Assembly: GCA_022559845.1 (NCBI GenBank)
Contig: CM040117.1
Location: forward strand, 144,650,732 to 144,714,731
Direction: 5' to 3'
Source: Amorphophallus konjac
Lineage: Eukaryota; Streptophyta; Magnoliopsida; Alismatales; Araceae
DNA length: 64,000 bases
The notes beneath the pieces were generated by a model. It was given only the letters and a program-made list of their open reading frames with translations, was not told the DNA's origin and did no database searches. The translations under genes were made by a program, and so were the position numbers. Position 1 is the first letter of the stretch. Every line of letters begins with the position of its first letter. Shown here piece by piece: positions 12,211-24,531 of the stretch.

Positions 12211-15200
12211 GGAGTTTATTTTGCAGGTGTGCCTTGGAAATAAGAAGGATAAAGTATCCACTCAGTAAAAAGGCTGTCAAGGCACACACATAAATTTCTG
12301 AGAACTGCATGATAAATCTTGAAGATCTGGTTTGATTGAAGTATGAAAATTCAAATTCAAGAAAGCTCAGGTGCTATCCTTCCCCTGATCTCTGAAATGT
12401 TGTCATGATGTGATATGTCTGGTCTTCATTATGAAAGTTTGTTGTGACTGATACGTACTCTGTGTGCATATGAACATTCTGGTATATCGAAATGTGTATG
12501 TTGGAACAGTGGGTTAAGCCTACTAGGAAACTAATACCTTGTGTGAGTTGGATCTTTGGATCAATATTACTACCTCGTACCAGAAATCAGAAATTTCAAA
12601 AGTTTGGTTCATGAAAATTTTGTTATGCTGATGGAATAAATGTGATGATTAATTTATTGCTAATGATTTGCAAGGCTCATGATTCAGCTTGATCTTGTCT
12701 CACTTTTAGCATCCATATGAGCCTTTGGTTTATCAGTATAAACAATTGCTATTGATGATGCCCATCCTGGCTCCATTGAAATCTAATTCATCGATCATGT
12801 GAATACTTGCTCTGTTGACAGTACGCCATTGTGGTCATGAGTATTGCATTGTGGGGGAGTTTGAGAGTTTCTATTTTTCAAATTAGGATACTTGCACATA
12901 TTTTGAGTCTGCATGTGTATTTGCATAATGAATTTCATTCTATGCTCTCATGCATTTTCTAGCATGTTATGCTAAGAGGGAGTTCAAAAAACTTGCTCTT
13001 CATGTTAGAATGCACTGTATTTTTGATGCATCATCATGTCATGAACCTTTGGTATATAGAATGGTGATTTATGGAAGTTGGATCAGGTCCAACTGAAAAT
13101 TATCACTATGCGTGAGATGATCTTCGAATCAAGTTCTCCGCCTGGTACCATGGGTCAACTGTTCATATATGTCACAGGGTGCATACTTCCTTTTCAAATC
13201 TCACTAAGGCTTTTTGAAGTTTATGAACATATTAAGGGGGAGTCAGCATAAGAGTTCAGTCTGCATGTTTGCATACTACCCCTTCTGAAGTTTCAGAGTC
13301 ATCATCTCAACATATGAAGTGATTGTATTCTCTTAGAGGGAGTTTGGATTGCTTTGACAAAATTGTTCATTGTTGGTATTTTGTGCCTCCTCTCTATGCA
13401 TCTTGAATAAATTGGTCCATTTAGGAGGAACTTCAGTTTTAAATAAAATTGAAAGCACATTGAATTTGCCTTCATGATATGTAAATAAAGTTTCAGTTGT
13501 CATGTTGCTATATGAAAGCTTTGCCATGATTTATGTTTAAAAAAGGTTTGTTGAATGGATTTGAAATCTTAGCAATACATCTATCTTATAGACCTGAAAA
13601 TCTTTTGAAAATCATTCTGGCTGCAAAACAGGTCGACTCATAGTGTCACCTGTGTCGACCTAACTAGTTGTCTGTTGTGCCTACATTCTCTTCGACAAAC
13701 ACAACACTTGATATCTTGCTACATTATTTTGTGTCTGTGTATTTCTTATCATTTTCTTGATTTGCACTCATTGAACATCATCTCCTGAGGGAGGGATCAG
13801 CACAAAAGCATGGTCCACACATTTGTTTAATGCCCCCTTCTCAAATTTCTACAGTATCATCTCAACATTTGAATTCACTGCACTTTCTCAGGGGGAGATT
13901 TCATTATCTACACAAGTGTATTCCATGTACAAATCAATCTTTTTATCATGCTACATATCATGCTGTGCACACACTTTGTATAAATGTCGTTGGTTCTCCT
14001 GCATATCACATGTCATAAGCATCTTAGTCAGGAGGAGTTAATTGCATTACCTTGTGCTGATAAGAGATTAATTCAGTCTAGCCGTCAAACGTAGCTTAAG
14101 ATAGGCAGTGTTCTGTGCTGAAGCTTGAATATCTGTCAACCTGCCTCTTAGTTAAGTCTCAATTAATTCAACTAACATGATCTTAAGTCAACTTGTCCTG
14201 CTCACAACGTGTTGATTTTTATCTTGGCTCTGATACTCCATGAAATCTGAAATTCTTTTGAACTCCTAAAAATCTACCATCTATTCCCAAACACTTGAAT
14301 ATCTTTGGAACATCTTCTGCTTGGCTGCCTGTGCAAAATTTCCTTGAATGAGCCTGAATTCATGAGGAGTTTTCAATCTGATTACTAAGTTCATTTATCA
14401 GAGCAAATTTTAAAAAGGAATCTTCTATTATCGAGTTTTGTGAATGCCCAAGACATAAAATTGCTAGTTCAAGTTTAATGAGTTCATGAGCTTAAAGGCA
14501 ATGTCTTAAAAATGATTGTATTCAACTTTAATGGACCTAAACTAGTTTTTACATGTTGTGTCCTACACTGCATTTCTTAAATCTGAAAGTTTCTTTTTAA
14601 TTACAAAGGCACCTTTGGTTGAGAAACTCCAATTTCAGTATTGTTTTTATACATTAGGTTAATCTGAAAATTCCTAAAGGGCAGCACAATGATAAAAGTA
14701 ATATCTTCAGTCACATCGAGTAACTGGGGATACTGGCGTCTGATAAACATGTATCTTCACATAAAAAGGTGTGTACTGAAAGTCATTGCTCTAAGGCAGA
14801 GCTATGGCAAAAGACTCACTAAGAAATCGAGTCCCTTCATCAATGAAGTGGAGTGGACGGAGTCATGAAGTGACTTGCTACCTCAGTTCTAAATGAAGCA
14901 TAATGGTTAGTCACACTAAGTAATTGGGGATGCTAGCATCTGATCAACGTGCATCCTCATGTCAAAAAGTGCGAGCTACACTTGAATGCTCTCGTAGAAT
15001 GAAAAGAAAAAAAATTCAGAAAATAGTAGCCCAAACCCCATGGATAAAATCAAAAATCTCATAAGGTGTTTAACCTCAATACTAATTGTAGTTACTCCAA
15101 AAGGGGTCAATGAAATTGAATGAGTAAGGTGGAGGGAGGTTAAACATGACTCTAATATGTAATATTGGTTCATTTCCATTAATTCTAAATGCAATTTTTT

Positions 15201-15536
15201 TTAATATTATTAATTTATAAACTCAGAGTTCATTAGACTTAAACCAATCAAAAAAATAAGGGCTTTATCATTAGTAGATCTATAACAGAAGACTCTGAAA
15301 ATCAGAAACTCTACATTTATGAGAAATGTATCAGCCTGGAAATTCTCTATCCTAACCATTCTTGGAAATGTCCCTTCTGCGATAATTCTTACTTCAATTT
15401 ACTCTTGCTGCAATTCTCTTAGCAAATTGGAATTGTTGATGTCTGAATGCTCCCTACTCAAGTGGTTTAGTAAAAACCTGCAATTTTTGAAAAATATGCA
15501 ATTCCTTGTTGATGTCTGAGTGCTCTCTATGAACAA
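12211..15536 (+). other. Long noncoding spacer of fragment D
   Basis: Position-equivalent to 24532-26660 in element A, and longer. It is rich in stops in all frames. It contains GTCGAC motifs near 13632-13662 (GGTCGACTC, TGTGTCGACCT) like those in LTR C, several AGGGGGAGT-type purine phrases (about 13221, 13888), and a twice-repeated block (about 14700-14775 and 14910-14985). The stretch 15200-15530 has no assignment. Confidence 0.5.
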
Positions 15537-16781
15537 TGTCACATAGACATTTAAAAGAAAGAAAAAAAAGAACTTATGCTGATTTTTTTAATGAAGGAAC
15601 AAGAGGAAAGGGTGCTTAAGATAAAGAAATACCAAATATAATGATGAAAGGTGGGGGAGGGAGCATATGATGCTAATAAAGGAGTGTGATCGCCAGAGGG
15701 GTTACCTCAAAATAAGAAAGTGATCGCAAGTACCTTGTGAAGCGGGGATGATGTGAGTTGCACTTCCGCCTTCAACCGGCCGGCCGATGAAGGGGGTTCT
15801 TACTTTGATTACCCTTGAAACAAAAGACAAAGACAAGTAGAAACAGGAGGATTAGAAAACCAATAGTGCAGTATCAATCCTCAAATATTGATAAAAGAGT
15901 GCAAACGGACATGAACACACCTTATGTGTTTTTGTTTTTAAACCCCTTTGAGTAAAGGGTGGGTGGATGTGTGATATGCTAATGCAATTAATATAAAAAA
16001 GGTCTATCAAAGGATGCTAGATATGTTGTGAGTGTGTGGGATGTAACCATGATATGAACTAAAATAAAAGAAGCTGCAAAGACTCAAAAGGGGAAGAGGA
16101 AGAAACGGAGGTTGGGCCTCCAAACAATGTCGCAGTAGAAAGGAATAGAGGGAGCCGGCCTCCCTTCCAGGGTGCATTCTCTGTTCTCCCAGGAAGAAGC
16201 CCAAGGTTCCGATCCCATGCAGGGGCCAAAAGGAGGGCTATTTTTAGGGCTCAGAGCAGAGTTCTGATGGGATTAAACACAAGGAAGCCCTGCTACGACC
16301 TAGATCTTCCTTCACAAAGAGGATGAGGACCCAAATCATGCAAAAGATAGTGATGGAAACGAGTTCTGTGCGAAACGGAAATGGAGAAAAAATGACATCC
16401 ATATAGAGCGTCGCAAATTAAATGGGTGTCCAAATGGAGTGACGCAGATTCCTGCACAAAATATGGAAACATGAACTTTCCATAAATTAAAATAAGAATT
16501 GGCGTCCATAATAATAGGTGCACATTAATGGGTGTCCATTCACTAAGGCGCTTATTCCTTCAGATAGTGTTCGAGTAGAACTGTAGATAAGATCAAGGAT
16601 TGACGTCACTCCAATCAGTCGCCCATTCAAGAATTTACGTCCAATCATGCGGATGCACATTTCCAAAAATATCAGAAAAATAGAAAAACCTTCCTATTAA
16701 GCCCACAATTAGGACCACTTTGGGGCATTACGCTGCAAAATAAGATTTACTCATCTTAGCATCAATTTTGGCGTGTCTACA
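15537..16781 (-). repeat. 3' LTR of gypsy element 1
   Basis: Aligns by eye with LTR 2, e.g. GTGATCGCCAGAGGGGTTACC at about 15687 and 34558, then GGCCGGCCGA and ACCCTTG...AAACAA phrases. On the minus strand it starts TGTAGACACGCC at 16781, as LTR 2 does at 36157. The low-coordinate end is blurred and is set near a TGTC at 15537. The preceding purine-rich minus-strand stretch (AAGACAGGGTAAC) is a weak polypurine tract. Confidence 0.65.
16393..16774. repeat. Decayed GGCGTCC-type hairpin modules in LTR 1
   Basis: About six copies of a pattern TGGCGTCC, roughly 8-12 nt, then GNCGCA, for example starting at 16393, 16421, 16499, 16530, 16600 and 16637. They are diverged relatives of the perfect hairpins in LTR 2, in the same part of the LTR. 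Confidence 0.55.
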
Positions 16782-18049
16782 GTTACCCTGTCTTGGCGTC
16801 TGCTTTGTAAAAGAGTGAGACGGAATGAAGCGAAGTGAAGTGTGAAGTGATAATGCAACGAAGAGGAATGACGTGGGAATGAATTAAAAAGTAGATGCCA
16901 AGGTGTGATGTGACACGCCTCTGACACTAAGTGTTGGAAATCTTTCCATGGTTTAGAACAAAACAACCTCAGATGATTACGAAAGCTACGATTGCCTGGA
17001 TGATAACTAAACTAGAAAAATGTGCACGCGGGCACAAAAGGAAAACACACCATTAGAGAGCGATTACCAGCCAATGTGGACGTACTGCAACCAAGGTGGA
17101 TTGAAGGGAAACAAAGAGAATTGAGATAGGAATCTAGCCAATGGCTCTTTCAAGAAATCAGCCTAAGCGGCTTCAAGAAGAACATAATACTCGATTTCTG
17201 GAATGGAATATCTCATGTTAACTTGAATCTGGAGCTAATGGCCCTCATTATTGACTTAATAAGAGGATTTTTCATTAATGAAGCTCAAAGTCCTACATGA
17301 TGCATGCTGGGTTAAAAGAAAAATTAAAATAAAATAAATAATAGAAAATAATCAAAGATAATATTGCTAAGCAATCAAGACTAGGTCAGGAATCCAATTC
17401 TCTGAGGTGACACTAAGGCGAAGTCTATTTGTCCACGTTCTAACTCAGAAAGTTGAACCATCATTCCAAACCTTAGATGACTTAACGGCCTATCCGTGCG
17501 ATTTAGACTCACCTGGAATTATCACTATTTTTGATGAAGGGGAACTCAAACTCTAGGTTCATCAGAACCACAAGGTCCTTGATATGCTCTAATAACGTAG
17601 ATAACATATTGTAAAAATGCATACATGAGGAGATACGGGGAGAAAAGATGTCACCATAGGTCCACTCTAAATGCCTTAGCAACCTGCAAGAAACCTTAAC
17701 TTTCATACGCTCAAAGATCACTAGTGCAATAATCCAGCAAGCAACTTTCACCAAAATTCACCAATTATCATGCATTCAATGCAATTCATATAAGGACATA
17801 AAACCCTTTAAACAAATATATATATGAAAATTCAAAACAGCACTATTATAAGAATTGACATCTGACAAGAAGGGCGCAAATAAAAAAAATGACGTCTATT
17901 TTGGCGGGCCCACATTAAAGAATGTGCGAGCCCTACCTCGGATGCCAAATCCCTGAGATTCCAGAAACCCGTTTCCTGCTTGGAAATTACAGTTCCAGCC
18001 CAAATCAACTGTGAACTCCATCTAGCTCGATGTACTGGGGTCTCCCTTC
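16782..18049. other. Region between LTR 1 and the DUF7745-1 promoter
   Basis: Corresponds to 36158-37244 in element 2 (shared start CTTGGCRTCTGCTTTG). No coding potential on either strand. Two degenerate hairpin modules (17856-17912; GACATCTG...GGGCGC and GACGTCTA...GGCGGG) lie upstream of the TATA box. Confidence 0.55.
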
Positions 18050-18058
18050 TATAAAAAG
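18050..18058 (+). promoter_or_regulatory. TATA box of DUF7745-1
   Basis: TATAAAAAG, 134 bases before ATG 18184. The equivalent gene in element 2 has TATAAG 95 bases before its ATG, and PMD4 has a similar box. The accessory genes therefore have their own promoters. Confidence 0.6.
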
Positions 18059-18183
18059 GCACCTCCAGAGCCTCTCCGAGCATCAAACCAAAGGTCCAAG
18101 GTAGCTCCGATGACTGTTTGCAGCAGAATTAAAGGAAAATGGGGAGCTTCTCTTCTAGAACAGGGAGCTTTTCAAGATTGATC

Positions 18184-19608
18184 ATGGAGAATCTAATGCA
18201 ACAGCCTCTAAAGAGAACCAAGGTGGGGTTTGCAAGAATTACGAAAATTGAGGGACATATTAGTGGGAGAATTGCATCAAATCACATAAGTATCGGGAAT
18301 AACCTTAGTTTTCTATTCCTCTCTCAACCCTTTGCAAGCTCTGACAGTGCTCTTTCTTCTCTTTTCTTTCTTTTCTTTCCCTTTCAAATTCTCAGGACTA
18401 CCCAAATATTCCGGGTGTAAGGAGATACACCAAGATCCGATGGCTTCCTCTCCTTCTCTCCAAAATCACTATAGACATGAGATCCTATCTCTCTAGATGA
18501 CATCTCCTAGGCTTAGTCACACATGCAAAACACTATGATGATGTATACTTCGATTGGGTCGCCATGGGAGCCCTTATAGAAATTTGGCACCCGCACACAC
18601 ACACTTTGTTATTTCCCACCTTCGAGGCCACCATACTCCTAGAGGAGGCAGAGATGCTACTCGGATTGAAAAGATTAAAGCAAGGCGAGGAAGAGAAGAT
18701 TGTGGATATGCACGAGTAAATAAGTGCAATATAGATATTGGCAAGCTTAATCCCAAGCCAAAAGATGGTAGATCAAATCCGGGCCAAGAATGAAATCAAT
18801 TTGATGAAGCTTGCAGCATGGATTTACAAAGCCTTGGGTCAAGCCAAAGAGGAAGAGGTGGAAAACATCATGAAAGCATTCGTGATATGCCTCGCGGGAG
18901 CACTAGTTTTCTTCTCGGTGGATGACTTTCTAGAGGAGGAACAAATGAGCACGATATGCAGAATTTGGGCAGGGAAAAGGATCGGGCCGGCGGTCCTAGC
19001 CTACCCTTATAGTGGGCTCACCTCAGCGTCTATGGGAAGGCCCCTATAAGGGTCTATGCTCTTATTCACTAGTTGGGTGGACCTCCACCTAAATTTGATC
19101 CATGCGAGGACACCCAAAACATCTCTGGGATATTCCATAAGAGCTCACTCCACTACATGACGGGCATACTCGGCTTAAGTGAGAGAGTGACCAATCACAT
19201 GCCCAAGCTAAAGAAAAGAGTGGAGTGGCGAGAGTACCTAAGAATAATGCCTCAAAATATGTTCACGTGCACACCGGGCATCCTCAAGACTCAAGATCTT
19301 CGCGCACGACTCTCAACCGGGGTGGAATTATGGCTCATAGGTGCCACCAAGCTCGTCCTCTACAACTCACACCGGTGACTTTCTCAACTCGGCTTACCTC
19401 GCCAACATTTAGAAGAAGCCTCACACCTCCCACCTATCAAGAAGAGAGATATAAGCACAAGCGGCGATGAGGAGGAAATCAGCATGATCAAAGCATTATG
19501 GCGAGTAAGCACGATGCATCGCCCCAAGGAACGAGTGGAGGAAGATAGAGAACAATGGAAATCATATGTAATAGCCCTTAGGAACTTAAGGCCCAAAGCG
19601 GCTCATTA
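18184..19608 (+). pseudogene. DUF7745-like accessory gene, copy 1
   Basis: Exon 1 (ATG 18184, MENLMQQPLKRTKVG) matches exon 1 of the copy at 37340. Its donor appears mutated (ATAAGT instead of GTAAGT). Exon 2 follows an acceptor CTCAG at about 18391 and carries the recognisable core: MGALIEIWHPHTHTLLFPTF, EEAEMLLGLKRL, FVICLAGALVFF, ICRIWAGKRIGPAVLAY and YSGLTSASMGRP. This is the layout of the plant DUF7745 family, whose function is unknown. In-frame stops occur near 18500, 18717, 18729 and 19047. A frameshift leads into 19073-19378, whose end (ELWLIGATKLVLYNSHR) fits the other copy. The C-terminus ends at TAG 19606, and an AATAAA signal is at about 19638. The family name is moderately certain; the homology between the two copies is clear. 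Confidence 0.65.
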
Positions 19609-19739
19609 GTCATGTACTCAATGATATTCTTTCAATGAAATAAAAGAATTCTTTCTTGTTGAGCCTTTAAATATGCTTAAGAATGATAATTTCTCTAAAA
19701 AAACACCGATTCTGTCCAAAAAATAGGCTTCTGTAAAAA

Positions 19740-20069
19740 ATGGCGTCTACATTAGGAGGCGCCAACTCTAAATTTGCGTCATACTATCTTGTCGCCAAAT
19801 CCTTTATCAATTTCCAAATTTAAATTAAATTCCAACATTGGCGTCTGAATGACCAGCCGTCCATTTTAATAATCATCTAACAGGACAGTCATTCAATCCT
19901 TAAAATGATTATCATTACGATTAAACACCCTTAATTTCACCAAAAAATTAACATCTGAAAACAAGACGCAAACTCTTAAATAATTCAAAAAAACCAAAAT
20001 TCAGAAATAGAGTCTTAACACTCAGGCGCACAATCTCCAATGGGCGACCATATCTCAGGCGCCAATTCT
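19740..20069. repeat. Degenerate hairpin modules upstream of PMD1
   Basis: Copies such as TGGCGTCTAC...GGAGGCGCC (19741), TTGGCGTCTG...GCCGTCC (19839), AACATCTG...AGACGCA (19950) and GGCGACC...CAGGCGCC (20043) occupy the promoter position. In PMD2 the perfect hairpins occupy the same place (38912-39307). Confidence 0.5.
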
Positions 20070-20584
20070 TTTCAATTTCAAATCGCCTTAGCTCCCATTT
20101 TCCTTTCCTTATTTTGCTTCGAAACCCACTCTCTAAAACCCCCTTTCTCTCATCCTTCCATTCTCCCATTCTTTTCCTTCTCTGAGACCCGAGCCCTAGC
20201 CCTATCTCTGCAACTTCGGCGACGACCCAACACTGGCAACCAGATGGCTTCCACGAGCGGCGCTACTCCTGGGAAACGACGGAGGGTTGTCGCCCCCGTC
20301 ATCATTGATCTCAACGGCGAAGAAGGTGAAGAGGTGACCGCGGTCGCGGCAGCGATAGAAGGAGGAGGACCGGCGGTGAAAGCTCGATCGGCGGCAATGG
20401 AGGAAGCAGAAGGCGAAGAAGAAGGAAACGGGGAGGAAGAAGGAGAAGAAGATGTTGGAACCCTAGTTTTGATAATGACAATCTATGAGTCATGTAAGAC
20501 TAGAATATATATATATATAAATGTGTTTCCATTTGATCTTTACATATATGAATCAATCTATGCATAGTTGCATCATTCAGTATA

Positions 20585-21403
20585 CAAGGTCTGTGCACCT
20601 TCCATCTGTCGCATAAGAAGTCCGTGCATATTTTGTTTGACCATTGAAAGTCGGTGCATGTTCTGTCTATAGTGTATAGAAAGTCGGTGCACCTTTTTGT
20701 TAAGTCTATGCATACCACGTTAACTGTGAGATAACATCGGTATGTGTCTTAATCGTTTACACTCATAGTCAGTGCATCTTTTTGTTCCTTGCATACACAA
20801 AGTCTGTGCACACTTGGCGTGTGCAAAACCAAACTCGGTGCAAGTAGCATTTCATAAATCCTTGCATTTGGCGCAAGTCCATCATGTGCTCATCAAGTCA
20901 GTGCAACTCTCGTTGCTGCATGCACACAAGTCTATGCAACTTTTGTTGCTGCGAGCATTTAAGTGTGTGCATCATTTAATGTCTGTTGGGATTAGGTATG
21001 TGCATACTTTCTTTATGCATTGAATGAGTTTGTGCATGTCTCACTACAAGCACCCCAAAGTCTGTACACATTCGTCCTATACTCCATTAAGTCTGTGCAC
21101 ACTTTGTGCGAGCGAAATCAAAGTTCGTGCACTCGTGCACTTGTGTAACTAAGTAAGTGCAACTCAAATATTTGTGCTATGCGAAGTCTGTGCAAACTTG
21201 TTGTTTGGTATATAGGGTCATTGCATTGTCTGCCTTATGCACACACGAAGTCTATGCATCTTCCAGCCCTTCGGCCATAATAAGTCTGTGCACACTAATG
21301 GCTTATGTAGAACCTACCAATGTATGCATTAAGTCTGTGCATATTAAATCTGCCCATGTGAGCTTTATGAACTGTCGAACACTCTCTTGGCAAGTCTGTG
21401 CAA
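20585..21403. repeat. Array of about two dozen AAGTCTGTGCA words in 5' LTR A
   Basis: The word AAGTCTGTGCA, with variants at the CTG (CCG, CGG, TAT, CAG), recurs every 30-50 bases across the U3 part. Many copies are followed by CACT, ACTT or TCTT. The intervening sequence is not itself repeated, so this is a motif array rather than an ordinary tandem repeat. Confidence 0.8.
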
Positions 21404-21629
21404 TATTCATATCTGTTTGACCATCGTATGTTTCGACATGTTAACAGGTCAACTGCTCGAGATCTTTAATGAGGGCATGTGATCCAAGGTAGATTGTCCC
21501 TGAAAAAGGATTGCCACGAGGGAAGATACAGTGCTCAGAATTGGACAAGTGACTGAAAGCTTACTGGAATCTTTTGGCAGGAATGTTCCCTCCACATGCT
21601 AAGTAGGTGAGCTCGTGGGTCCCTGACTG

Positions 21630-21640
21630 AAGATATATAA
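21630..21640 (+). promoter_or_regulatory. Probable TATA box of LTR A
   Basis: GATATATAAGA, followed by a purine-rich leader and the R-U5 region. The same string is in the 3' LTR near 30799. Confidence 0.6.
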
Positions 21641-22171
21641 GACTCATCTTTTACGAACAGAGATGAGAAGAAGATTATGATGAGGCTTTGAGGAGAAGGT
21701 CAGAAAGAGTTAGAAAAGAATTAGAGTGTGCAGCAGAGAGATACAAGCTAAAAGAGAAGATCTGTGAGAGAGACAAAAGAGAGATCGAAAGAAGAAGGAA
21801 CTAAGAGTTGTATCTATCGGTCTCTTGGTTCTGAACCAGAGCCAATCTGCTCATTTTCCTGAGCTACAGTTCGGTCTAGTTGTTGGTTTTCCATTTTCAT
21901 TTGCTTTGTTTTAAGACTCTGGTTACTCAAGCTGTGTGTCAACAGAGGTGAAGTTGTAATCCTCAGCGATTGCAGAGGTGGTATCCTCTGGACAGGTGAA
22001 GCTATAATCCTCAGCGGTTGTAGAGAAGGATTTCTCTGGACAAGTAAAGCTGTAATCATCAGTGGTAGAGGTGGATTTCTCTGGATAGCAAAGCTGTAAC
22101 GCTCAGTAGAATGTAGGGAAGGAATTCCCCGAAGCTGTGGATCAGCGGCAAGCTGTTAGTCAGCAGTGAAG

Positions 22172-22191
22172 CCACACTCAATTGAGTGTGG
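22172..22191. promoter_or_regulatory. 20-bp palindrome in U5 of 5' LTR A
   Basis: CCACACTCAATTGAGTGTGG is a perfect palindrome, followed by GGTGGACGTA and CCGAACCACC. It equals the palindrome of LTR C except for a T-A to A-T exchange at a paired position. Confidence 0.7.
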
Positions 22192-22573
22192 GGTGGACGT
22201 AAGTCATAAGGACCGAACCACCTAAAAATTCTGTGTGTAGTGGTTTGCATTTGTGTGATTGCTCCCTATCTCCCTTCTCCTTCACAGGCTTGGTTCACTG
22301 TTAGCTTCAGTGCCATTTACTCTATTGGATGTCAGCTTTGCTGGACCCTGAACTTAGTGGATTATATACGTGTTGTCGTTCCTTGATCATGTACTAGCAT
22401 GTCAAGTGTTTGGTCACTGGTTAAATAGAAGAATTGATTTCTAGGTATCTTAGGTGGTGATCCTTTCAATTAGTTTTTAGAAGCTCATTCATAGTTTTTG
22501 TTGGACAATATTTCAAAAAGATCCATTCACCCCCCCTTTGGATCTATTTCCGAATACCACATGTTTCAACAAT

Positions 22574-22590
22574 TGGTTTCAGAGCGGTTC
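22574..22590 (+). promoter_or_regulatory. Primer-binding site of element A
   Basis: TGGTTTCAGAGCGG, two bases after the LTR, resembles TGGTATCAGAGC, the usual complement of initiator tRNA-Met in plant copia elements, with a T for A change. Confidence 0.75.
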
Positions 22591-22683
22591 ACTGATTAAT
22601 CAGATCCAACAATCTGCAGTGGATCCCGCTGTCTTCCGGTGCATTAGTTGATTCTGCTGAGTATCTAGTTTCTTGCATCTCAT

Positions 22684-24531
22684 TTGTTTGCCATGGAGTC
22701 TAAGTCATTTCCTCCCTTGTTCGATGGATTACGTTTCTCTGACTGGCATAAAGAGTTTAGGGATTACATAAATTTGGTAGATTCGAATTTGTTGGTTTTA
22801 ATTGAATATGGACCATATGATATTCCAGTGAATAAGTCAGACTGGAATATTGGTCACGAGTTGATAAAAGCCCTGGAAATGTTGAAAGGGGAGATAAAGG
22901 CTAATGTACTTTCATGCTTGGATGAGTGTAGGAATGCTAAGGAGTTGATGGATGAGCTGACTTCCAGATATGGTGAAGAGAATCATAAGTGCCTTATGAC
23001 AAAGGATCACAGCAGTGATCAGTCTAACGACTATTCATCAAAGGTAAACTCCGAATCAGAACAAAATTCATTAGATGAATTGATTGAGATGTATGATAAT
23101 TTACTTGATAGTTACAAATCTGAAAAACGTGAAATGAAGAAAATGAAAAAGAGCATGTTATATGAAATAAGAGAATTGAAGTGTGAAAATGCCAATTTAA
23201 AAGACAGTTTGAAAAGATGTGAGAATGCATGCAAAGATTATGATTCGGTTAAGAAGTTGAATAATGATCTCCTATCTGAACTTAGGCTGCAAGAGCAACA
23301 AGTTGAGTCTCTTAAAGAAGAGATAGAAGATCTGAGGAATAGATGTTTGGAATTAGAATCGACAGAGCAAAAATTGGTTGAAAAATTGAAAAATGTTAAT
23401 TCAGACATATTGATTGAAGAAAACTGCAAGTTAAAAGATCAAAATAAATGTCTGATGGTTCTGAATGTTGTAATGTCTGAAAAATAGATGTCTATTGAAA
23501 AGGGAAAATGTGCATTGAATGAAGCTGATGCTGAAAGGGAACAGGAACTTGTTCAAGAAAATAATAAGTTGAAAAATCTAAATGATGCATTGCATCACCA
23601 GATAATTTCCTGTGAAACTGAGATTGCTAGCTATGAACTGAACATCACTTCCTTGAATTCCAAAATTCAGGACCTTAAAAATTCACTGTCAAAATTTGTT
23701 CAAGGAAAAGATAATCTAAACAAGATCCTCGGTGCCAAAATAAGTTATCAAAAGGAAGGGATAGGATATAATCCTGGAGGTAAGAAGGATCTTGTTGATA
23801 AAAATCAAAAATCTTTGGCTTCTAGTTCTGCTACACCTGTTTTCCAGTTTACTGCTAAGAGGACTGAAAATCAAGATAAAAATCTAAAAATGGAGGAAAA
23901 TAGAAAAAGGTTGAAGGCAAAAGGAAAGCCAAAGCTTCATTTGATGCTGTTAAGATTTCATCTGGTTCTGAAAAATCTCATGAACAAGTGCATGTTACAA
24001 AACATTTCCCCATTCATTCACATGCACACACAAGAATCACTTCATGTCATTATTGTGGCAAACCAGGCCATCAAATGCATGAGTGTAGAATAATGGAACA
24101 AGATGAATTGAATGCTAGGAAAATTCATGATAAACCCCATGCATTCAATAAAAAGAAGAAAATCCATTGCTTCCACTGTGGGAAGTTGGGCCATATATGT
24201 TGCAGCCCACTGCTTCGATGCCCTGGGAAGAAGAGGTAGTTCAATCCCTATGAATTTCCCTGTGAATAAAACTACCTTTAATAGAAAAACTCCTCCATGT
24301 TTTAAGTGTGGTAAAGTTGGCCATTGTGCCTTTGAATGCCGGGATGTGAAAAGGAGCACTAATTTCCACCCACAAAAATACCATGTTTATTTTGTCAAGA
24401 AAAATGTGAATGACTGCCATGCTATGAAATTTAATGATAGAAAGGTTTGGAGATCATGGAGTGCACCCGCCAGAGGTGTTACTCAACTGACAGGACCCAA
24501 GAGCTCTTGGGTCCCCAAATTTGTAAAATGA
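22684..24531 (+). pseudogene. Copia gag of element A (coiled coil and CCHC knuckles)
   Basis: Starts at ATG 22684 (MFAMESKSFPPLFDG; ATG 22693 is an alternative). Residues 1-100 resemble the N-terminus of SIRE-type gag (FDGLRFSDWHKEFRDYINLV). The usual gag core is shortened and runs directly into a coiled coil of about 200 residues. A TAG at 23485 interrupts the coil, and it continues in frame at 23488. A frameshift near 23940 moves to the frame holding CHYCGKPGHQMHEC and CFHCGKLGH. A second shift leads to CFKCGKVGHCAFEC and the end GPKSSWVPKFVK. CCHC knuckles bind retroelement RNA, and the coil probably assembles the particle. No pol follows. Confidence 0.8.

Larger units (their letters stand above)
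11481..15536 (+). mobile_element. Copia fragment D (gag end plus spacer)
   Basis: Contains the zinc-knuckle end of a gag protein and the long noncoding spacer that follows gag in element A. Shared phrases include AGGTGTGC...GGCACACA right after gag and the AGTAACTGGGGATACTGGCGTCTGATMAACATG-like phrase near 14720 and 14920 (about 26070 in A). No LTR belongs to it within the window. It ends where LTR 1 of the gypsy element begins. Boundaries are approximate. Confidence 0.6.
20453..22571 (+). repeat. 5' LTR of element A
   Basis: Starts TGTTGGAACCC and ends TTTCAACA immediately before the primer-binding site. Length is about 2.1 kb. It matches 29602-31738 along its whole length with scattered single-base changes and small indels. 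Confidence 0.9.
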
